Origin: Treponema sp.
GTDB lineage: Bacteria; Spirochaetota; Spirochaetia; Treponematales; Breznakiellaceae
Assembly: GCA_031266695.1 (NCBI GenBank)
Contig: JAISAK010000220.1
Span: forward strand, 1 to 6,961
DNA length: 6,961 nt
Reading direction: 5' to 3'
Positions 1-4,847 of the stretch are shown in pieces. Made by a program: the position numbers and the translations under genes. The notes under the pieces were generated by a model, which saw nothing but the letters and a program-made list of their open reading frames with translations, did no database searches and was not told the DNA's origin. Every line of letters starts with the position of its first letter. Positions within the stretch are counted from its first letter, which is position 1.

Positions 1-506
1 GCCAGGGTAAGTTTATCCCCAATGCTTACTCTGGCTCCCCCGGCAATGTACAGAGCCCGCAGGCCCGTTCCGGCCGCGTTGATTTTGCCGCCGGTCTTTC
101 CGCCCCTAAGCGTAAGGGGAGGGTATACGGAACTGTCCCCGGCTATTCCCGCCATACTGCTGCCCGGACCGGTCAAGGCAGCGGAACTAATCTCCCCGGA
201 GATAAAAATCACCGCCGGCAGGGGCCCGGACGCGTCGTTTTTCCAGTTACTGCCGCCCTTATACCGGGTTTTGACATCCTCTATCGCCTTTTGAAGGGTC
301 AGCAGGGGAGTATTCTCCGAAAGACCGTTGTTGTTATCATTTCCCTTGTCGGATACAAACCAGGTGTAATATTCGCGGCCGGAATCAGCCCCTTTAAGCC
401 GGGATTCGACATGGCTTATAAAAGAGTTGAGGGGAAGGTTATAGTTCTCGCATCCGGTCAGAAAAAACAGGATACTGAACAGGAAAAATAAACAGCGGAT
501 CATCAT
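1..506 (-). CDS. Lipoprotein, 5' part only, possible beta-helix-like domain
   Basis: The reading frame is open from a tandem ATG-ATG at 506-501 to the left edge of the window, giving 168 visible residues; the C-terminus is missing. The N-terminus is a short basic segment followed by a hydrophobic run (CLFFLFSILFF) and a lipobox L-T-G-C with the cysteine at residue 19, so the protein should be exported and lipid-anchored. After a polar linker (NDNNNGLSEN) comes TLQKAIEDVK, then PAVIFISGEIS, and later a glycine-rich stretch with LRGGKTGGKINAAGTG and LYIAGGARVSIGDKLTL. This alternation of short beta strands and Gly/Asn turns resembles the start of right-handed beta-helix (pectin-lyase-like) surface proteins found in treponemes; that fold is inferred. 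There is no clear Shine-Dalgarno upstream; either ATG could be used. It is divergent from the protease gene and has its own promoter. The molecular function is not recognised. Confidence 0.75.
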   Translation of the reverse strand, partial: MMIRCLFFLFSILFFLTGCENYNLPLNSFISHVESRLKGADSGREYYTWFVSDKGNDNNNGLSENTPLLTLQKAIEDVKTRYKGGSNWKNDASGPLPAVIFISGEISSAALTGPGSSMAGIAGDSSVYPPLTLRGGKTGGKINAAGTGLRALYIAGGARVSIGDKLTL

Positions 507-573
507 TTTTAAATTCTAAACAAGGTTTTTCCCAAAAACTGAAATTCCGGGAAATCCCCCTTTCTTTCCTACT

Positions 574-602
574 ATTATATACCGGGATCCTTCCCTTTTC
601 AA
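574..602 (-). promoter_or_regulatory. Sigma70-type promoter of the lipoprotein gene
   Basis: On the minus strand a -35 box TTGAAA (602-597) is followed after exactly 17 nt by a perfect -10 box TATAAT (579-574). This predicts a start of transcription near 567 and a leader of about 60 nt before the ATG at 506. The match to the sigma70 consensus is seen directly; its activity is inferred from its position upstream of the lipoprotein gene. Confidence 0.65.
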
Positions 603-631
603 TATGTCGAAAAAGACCGATAATACTATAT

Positions 632-2167
632 ATGAATAAATTCGACTGCCAACCCAAAAACGGATCCAAAAGGAAGCTTCCCCTTTTATGGATTGCCTCG
701 ACCCTGGTTCTCTGTGCTGTTTTTGCCCTTGCGTCCGCTCCTTCGCTTATCGCCCAGGGCAGGGATGCCGGCGGAAGAAGCATTGACTCCGCGGGGCAGA
801 ACGTTTCGCCCCAGAACGCCCGCAGGTATACTTCGATTATTCAGAATGTTTTTGATTTTATCCAGCGGCACTATGTGGAAGAAATTGATCCGCAGGTGGT
901 CTTTGAGGGCGCCATGACCGGTATGTTCAATGCCCTGAACGATCCCTATTCAAGCTTTTTGCCGGAATCGGAGATGACCGACCTCAACGACACCACCCAG
1001 GGAAGCTTTGGCGGCGTGGGTCTTTACATATCGAAACCCGTAGGTGAACGCGCCGACGGCAAGCCGCCTTATGTTGAGGTGGCCTCGCCCATTGAGGACA
1101 CGCCGGGCTGGCGGGCGGGGATCAATCCCGGGGATTTAATCATCGAGATTGACGGGGAAACCACGGATAAGCTTACTATGGACGAAGTGCTGGCGCGGCT
1201 GCGGGGAGCCCCGGGCGTTGGCGTAAAACTCCTTATCCGCCGCGGCGAAAAACTTGAATTCCCCGTCACCCTTATCAGGGCGATTATCGAGGTTCCTACC
1301 GCGAAGCACGCCATGATCGGCGATACCGGCTACCTCAAGCTTATCACCTTCACCCCCATGACGGCCAACCGCGCCAGGGACGCCATTGCCGAATTCAAGG
1401 AAAAAAATTACAAGAACCTGATACTGGATCTGCGGAACAACTACGGCGGCCTTTTGAATTCGGCGGTTGATATTTGCAGCCTCTTCCTTGACGGAGGAGT
1501 AGTTGTCAGCACCAAGTCGAGAATCCCCTCGGAAAATCATGTGTTCACCAGCCGGGGCGCGGCCCTCGTTCCCGCCGATATTCCGGTTATTGTGCTTATC
1601 AACCGCGGCTCGGCATCCGCTTCGGAAATTGTCGCGGGGGCCCTCAAAGACAGGGCGCGCGCTTACCTTGTCGGGGAAAAGTCCTACGGCAAAGGATCGG
1701 TGCAGCAGGTCTATCCGATTGATACTGTCGGCTTCAAGATCACCACGGCCCGCTACTACACACCCAGCGATGTCAATATCGACAAAATCGGTATTCCCCC
1801 GGATATGGAAGTTACGTTCCCCGATTTTACCGATGCCGACGCGGAGCAGCTCAATGCCCTGATCAGGGCCAACAAGATCACTCCCTTTGTCGAGGCGAAT
1901 CCCACGGCGGGCGCTTCCGAAATTGATGCCTTTGCCCAGTCCCTGACAGAGGACTACAAGCTGGATCTTTCCCTGCTCAAGAGGCTGATCAGAAACGAAC
2001 AGAATCGCACAAGCATCGCCCCGGTGTATGATCTTGAATACGATGTGCAGCTTCAGGAAGCGGTGAATATACTCAGGGGTAACAGCTACCGTAGTCTTAT
2101 GCAGACCACCAAGACCCTCAGGGTTCTTCAGGAAGAAGCTTCCACGGAACTGCCCCTGGCTTCATAA
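632..2167 (+). CDS. ctpA: S41 family carboxy-terminal processing protease (Ctp)
   Basis: A 511-residue exported serine protease that cleaves proteins from or near their C-terminus, acting in the periplasm or at the cell envelope. Residues 1-16 are basic and are followed by a hydrophobic segment (about 17-41), a signal peptide or membrane anchor. A helical region (about 60-120, with FEGAMTGMFNALNDPYSSFL) precedes a PDZ domain (about 122-215, GGVGLYI to LLIRRGE), which in this family gates substrate access. The protease core follows: GYLKLITF, LILDLRNNYGG, then GSASASEIVAGALKD with the predicted nucleophile Ser329, and GEKSYGKGSVQQ with the general base Lys354 and Gln358. The Ser-Lys spacing of 25 and Lys-Gln spacing of 4 match CtpB, Prc and D1 protease, so it should be active. 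About 110 residues beyond the core (400-511) form a C-terminal extension. The ATG at 632 is the only start that keeps the whole signal sequence, but it has no Shine-Dalgarno. It is the first gene of the run with rsmE and the WecG-like gene. Confidence 0.95.
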   Translation: MNKFDCQPKNGSKRKLPLLWIASTLVLCAVFALASAPSLIAQGRDAGGRSIDSAGQNVSPQNARRYTSIIQNVFDFIQRHYVEEIDPQVVFEGAMTGMFNALNDPYSSFLPESEMTDLNDTTQGSFGGVGLYISKPVGERADGKPPYVEVASPIEDTPGWRAGINPGDLIIEIDGETTDKLTMDEVLARLRGAPGVGVKLLIRRGEKLEFPVTLIRAIIEVPTAKHAMIGDTGYLKLITFTPMTANRARDAIAEFKEKNYKNLILDLRNNYGGLLNSAVDICSLFLDGGVVVSTKSRIPSENHVFTSRGAALVPADIPVIVLINRGSASASEIVAGALKDRARAYLVGEKSYGKGSVQQVYPIDTVGFKITTARYYTPSDVNIDKIGIPPDMEVTFPDFTDADAEQLNALIRANKITPFVEANPTAGASEIDAFAQSLTEDYKLDLSLLKRLIRNEQNRTSIAPVYDLEYDVQLQEAVNILRGNSYRSLMQTTKTLRVLQEEASTELPLAS

Positions 2168-2189
2168 AGCGTATTTCGGCAGCGGCAAC

Positions 2190-3038
2190 TTGAAGCGTTT
2201 TATTCTGAGCGGCGGGCCGGACAAGAACGGAAAGATACGGCTTGAAGGCAGGGATTATCACTACCTTGTCCGGGTACGGCGCCTTGCCCCGGGTGAGATA
2301 TTTCCTGCCCTGCTTCCCGGCGGCGGCGAAGTTCTGGTACGGGTGCTTTCCTCGGACGGCGGAGTGCTTACGGGCGATTGTCTTTCGGCGGAATCGGCCG
2401 GAGCCGCGCAAAGCCCCGGTAAGGGCCGGGACGCGCAGACCCCGGACAGCGGCGCTTTGCCCCCCATCATCCTTTTTCAGTCCCTGCCCAAAAGTGAAAA
2501 GATGGATCTTATTGTACGGCAGGCGGCCGAAGGGGGCCTGGCCGAGATAGTTCCTTTCAGTTCGGAGTTCTCGATTCCAAAAATCAAAAACGGCGGAGAA
2601 AAGAAAGGCCCGCCGGCAAGACAGGCCCGCTGGGAAAGAATCGTCAAAGAAGCGCGCCAGCAAAGCGGTTCCTCCGTTGCCACCGCCGTCCGGCCGCCTC
2701 TGGGTATTGACGCGCTCTTTGCTTACTGGGAAGATCTGAAGAGTGCGCATCCCGGCGCCCTGGGGATTCTGTTTCATCATATGCCCCTTGAAAACGCCAG
2801 CCTTCACGGTTATCTTGAGAAGGATCCTGAAATCGTGGCATTGGCGATCGGCCCCGAGGGAGGTTTCTCCCCCGCCGAAGCGGAGCGTTTTCTGGAGGCG
2901 GGCTTTAAACCGCTGACTCTGGGCGGTTCGGTTCTGCGTACCGAAACCGCGGCGCTCTATGGGGCTGCGGCAATACGGATCATTTTATTGGAGAAAAACT
3001 CGTGGGAAATACGATGTCCCCGGCACGGGAACGGGTAA
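2190..3038 (+). CDS. rsmE: 16S rRNA (uracil1498-N3)-methyltransferase RsmE
   Basis: An SPOUT-class methyltransferase that uses S-adenosylmethionine to methylate N3 of U1498 in 16S rRNA of the assembled small subunit. The N-terminus (MKRFILSG, then LEGRDYHYLVRVRRLAPGE) is the PUA-like RNA-binding domain. The C-terminal knotted SAM-binding domain shows the family signatures IGPEGGFSPAEAE (residues 220-232) and LGGSVLRTETAALYG (244-258). The central helix WERIVKEARQQS (148-159) is also typical. It is 282 residues against about 240-250 usually; the extra length is a low-complexity Gly/Ala/Ser/Pro stretch at about 66-90 and a C-terminal tail that overlaps the next gene. The usual arginines of the motifs around 'ER-S' and 'EQ-SGR' are replaced here (SSEFS at 124-128, QQSGSS at 157-162). 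The start is TTG at 2190, chosen because MKRFIL matches the family N-terminus; the gap from the protease stop is 22 nt, suggesting one transcript. Confidence 0.93.
   Translation: MKRFILSGGPDKNGKIRLEGRDYHYLVRVRRLAPGEIFPALLPGGGEVLVRVLSSDGGVLTGDCLSAESAGAAQSPGKGRDAQTPDSGALPPIILFQSLPKSEKMDLIVRQAAEGGLAEIVPFSSEFSIPKIKNGGEKKGPPARQARWERIVKEARQQSGSSVATAVRPPLGIDALFAYWEDLKSAHPGALGILFHHMPLENASLHGYLEKDPEIVALAIGPEGGFSPAEAERFLEAGFKPLTLGGSVLRTETAALYGAAAIRIILLEKNSWEIRCPRHGNG
2990..2994 (+). promoter_or_regulatory. Ribosome binding site that fixes the GTG start at 3002
   Basis: GGAGA lies 7 nt upstream of GTG at 3002 and inside the end of rsmE. The first in-frame ATG (3014) would be 19 nt away, too far, so the GTG is preferred and the two genes overlap by 37 nt. 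Confidence 0.6.
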
Positions 3039-3772
3039 ACCTGTTAAGGGTTCCTATTGATATTGTCGCTCCCGATCAGTTGGGTTCCCTGGTGTATGAA
3101 CTTCTGGCGTCCGGCAAAGAGCAGAACATCGTACTCCTTTCGCTTTGGGATCTGCTCCGCGCCCGGCGGAACGGAGAGTACCGCGCTTATATATTAAACG
3201 CCGCCCTGGTTATCCCCATCTCCAAAAGTCTGGCAGGGGGAATTCATTTTCTTGCGGGCAAAAAGGCGGTTCGCTATATGCCCTTCGACTTTGTGATAAA
3301 CCTCCTCACTATTCTGGAAAGCCGCGAACATTCGGCCTACTTTCTTGGCGGCAAAAAACAAATTTTGCGAAAGGCCGAAAAAAATATCCGCGAAACCTTT
3401 CCCCGGCTGCGTATTGTAGGCCGTTATGTCGGCGCGTTTAAGCGCCAGGAAGAAGCGACCATTGTCGAAGCAATCCGAAAGGCCTCTCCTTCGCTGCTTC
3501 TTGTCGGCAAAGGCGTCCGGGGCGGGGAACAGTGGATTGGCCGGAACAAAGCCCAGCTTGGCCGCGGGCTGCGGCTCTGGTGCAGCGATCTCTTTGATAT
3601 ATTCGCGGAACACCGAAAGCGCCCTTCCCGCGCCGTCTTTGACCACGGTCTTGAATGGGTAAGCTACTGTTTTCGGAATCCCTTCCTGCTCTTTAGAGTG
3701 TTTCCGTACCTGTATTACAAAATTTTGCTGCTGGTCTATAAGCTTTTTGTAAAGCGGCTCCCCAACTTCTGA
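3002..3772 (+). CDS. WecG/TagA/CpsF-fold protein, probably catalytically inactive
   Basis: A 256-residue protein with the layout of the WecG/TagA/CpsF glycosyltransferase family, whose active members transfer N-acetylmannosamine-type sugars to lipid-linked acceptors. Family landmarks are SAYFLGGKKQILRKA (111-125), FPRLRIVGRYVGAF (133-146), LLLVGKGVRGGEQWI (165-179), LFDIFAEHRKRPSRA (197-211) and GLEWV (216-220). The residues expected for catalysis are missing. The 'DG-G' loop with the proposed catalytic Asp reads VIPISKS (70-76), the N-terminal 'T-N' motif reads LLSLWD (45-50), and 'G-PKQE-W' reads GVRGGEQW, keeping only the Glu. The C-terminus (223-252) is hydrophobic and basic, fitting the membrane-associating tail known in TagA. 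The start is GTG, supported by a Shine-Dalgarno, within the end of rsmE. The fold assignment is good; a sugar-transfer activity is doubtful, and a binding or scaffold role is possible but unproven. Confidence 0.8.
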   Translation: MGNTMSPARERVNLLRVPIDIVAPDQLGSLVYELLASGKEQNIVLLSLWDLLRARRNGEYRAYILNAALVIPISKSLAGGIHFLAGKKAVRYMPFDFVINLLTILESREHSAYFLGGKKQILRKAEKNIRETFPRLRIVGRYVGAFKRQEEATIVEAIRKASPSLLLVGKGVRGGEQWIGRNKAQLGRGLRLWCSDLFDIFAEHRKRPSRAVFDHGLEWVSYCFRNPFLLFRVFPYLYYKILLLVYKLFVKRLPNF

Positions 3773-3831
3773 ACCGCGGGCGCCGTAAAAAAGACAAGAA
3801 CGCTCAAGCCAACAGGTTTTCCCCTTTAGGG

Positions 3832-3866
3832 AACCTCTAAAAACTTCAGTTTTTAGAGGTTTTCTT
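3832..3866 (+). terminator. Rho-independent terminator of the ctpA-rsmE-wecG-like run
   Basis: A perfect 13-bp stem, left arm AACCTCTAAAAAC (3832-3844) and right arm GTTTTTAGAGGTT (3849-3861), encloses a TTCA tetraloop and is followed by TTCTT. It starts 59 nt after the stop of the last plus-strand gene. The hairpin and T-rich tail are seen; the T tract is short and interrupted, so efficiency is uncertain. Confidence 0.65.
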
Positions 3867-3872
3867 ACCCTT

Positions 3873-3928
3873 GGAGAAAATTGCGTTTGTGTAATTCTTT
3901 ATATATCAATGAATTAGCAATTTTCTCC
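3873..3928. repeat. Inverted repeat with 12-bp arms and a bulged inner stem
   Basis: GGAGAAAATTGC (3873-3884) is the exact reverse complement of GCAATTTTCTCC (3917-3928). Within it TAATTC (3892-3897) pairs with GAATTA (3911-3916), continuing the stem after a 7-nt one-sided bulge and leaving a 13-nt AT-rich loop. There is no T tract on either side, so it does not look like a terminator alone. It is the middle of three hairpins in the convergent gap. Confidence 0.7.
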
Positions 3929-3930
3929 GA

Positions 3931-3969
3931 GGAACCTCTGGAAACCCAACCGGGGTTTTCAGAGGTTCC
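3931..3969. repeat. Hairpin directly after the aminotransferase-like stop codon
   Basis: The left arm 3931-3947 and right arm 3953-3969 pair over 17 positions, with one mismatch at DNA level that is a G-U wobble in the plus-strand RNA, around the 5-nt loop AACCG. The arms start with GGAACCTCT and end with AGAGGTTCC, words shared with the terminator hairpin at 3830-3861. It begins 3 nt beyond the TAA of the minus-strand gene (3972-3974). It may stop or stabilise that transcript, although no T tract follows on the minus strand. Confidence 0.65.
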
Positions 3970-3971
3970 CC

Positions 3972-4847
3972 TTATGCGCAAAGCGCAGCAGACTCCAGGA
4001 GTTTTGCCAGTTTCGCTTCCTCGCCGGGGGAAAGAACTCCGGGAAGGATAAGAGGATGTTCCGGAATCGGGGGAAGGAGGAAGCCCTCTTCCAGAAAGCC
4101 CCGGAACAGAGCTTCCCATACGCGGGCGCCGGAAGAATCCCCGCCGGCGCCGCTGCTCTGGGTCAGGTAGATTCCCCGGCGCCGCCAGGGGCAGCCGCTT
4201 TTAGCCAGGGCCCTGTCGATTTTGGGGAACCGCGGATTCCCCCTCAAGGGCGCGGCGGCAAGGAGATCGTAGATGCCCCTGGCGGCGGCGGCAAGCAAAA
4301 CCGGCGAAAGCATATCCTGCGGCGGAAAGACGCGGGCCCTTTCAAGGGCGGGATCAAGGGCAAGTACGCAAAGCCCCCGGGGCAGCGGCGGGCCGTCCGC
4401 CGACCAGCCCTGAATCCCCGGCAAAACAGGTATCAAAAGCGGCGCCTCCGCCGGCGCGGCCAGCGGCGATTGCGGGTCAAGAAAGGGACGCCAGAGAAAG
4501 GCTCCCGGAGCTTCGGGTTTTCCGCCAAAGGTATCGCCGGGGGGAACGTCAAGCTTTATCCCCAACGAAGCTCCTTCCGCGTAGATCCGGAAAACCCGGC
4601 CGGGGAAAAGCCGCGCCAGGGCTTTGACAAAACGCTGTTCCAGGGGGTGAGGGAGGGGGGCAAAAAGTCCCCGGCTGGCGGAATTTTTCAGTTCCCGCAG
4701 CAGGGCCGGCGGGGTATGTCCCAGAACCGCGGCGCCGCCGTTCTGCCAAAGGTCAACCAGACGCTTTCCGCCTTCCGTATAAAGGCGGAAATCCCGCGCG
4801 CGCAGAACAGGAGGCAGAAGCCGCAGCAGGGGAAACAGGGTATCCAT
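3972..4847 (-). CDS. Class III aminotransferase-like protein lacking the PLP site
   Basis: A 291-residue protein. Residues 20-85 read like the N-terminal part of class III PLP-dependent aminotransferases: FRLYTEGGKRLVDLWQNGG, then VLGHTPPALLRELK, and EQRFVKALARLFPG. The end (RRGIYL 223-228, FLEEGFLLPP 251-260, PLILPGVLSPGEEAKLAKLL 265-284) resembles the small C-terminal domain. Where the family has the phosphate-binding 'SG-EA' motif this protein has YAEGASLGIKL (89-99), and no recognisable PLP-lysine segment exists. It is also about 130 residues shorter than a full enzyme. The middle is rich in Pro, Ala and Gly (PPQDMLSPVLLAAAARGIYDLL at 175-196 in two adjoining pieces). Its ATG overlaps the helicase stop by one base (TGATG), implying translational coupling. 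Active transamination is unlikely; its role is not known. The plus-strand reading of the same DNA is a basic low-complexity shadow. Confidence 0.6.
   Translation of the reverse strand: MDTLFPLLRLLPPVLRARDFRLYTEGGKRLVDLWQNGGAAVLGHTPPALLRELKNSASRGLFAPLPHPLEQRFVKALARLFPGRVFRIYAEGASLGIKLDVPPGDTFGGKPEAPGAFLWRPFLDPQSPLAAPAEAPLLIPVLPGIQGWSADGPPLPRGLCVLALDPALERARVFPPQDMLSPVLLAAAARGIYDLLAAAPLRGNPRFPKIDRALAKSGCPWRRRGIYLTQSSGAGGDSSGARVWEALFRGFLEEGFLLPPIPEHPLILPGVLSPGEEAKLAKLLESAALCA

Noticed and set aside
22..491. Two short plus-strand frames at the left edge
   Set aside because: They lie opposite the lipoprotein, which has a lipobox, continuous frame and promoter.
541..556. Near-palindrome ATTCCGGGAAAT in the divergent gap as an operator
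   Set aside because: It is short, imperfect and single-copy in the window, so it is not distinguishable from chance.
598..629. Plus-strand promoter TTCAAT / TACTAT for the protease gene
   Set aside because: The boxes match the consensus poorly and the spacing (20 nt) is too long; recorded only as an open question about the start region.
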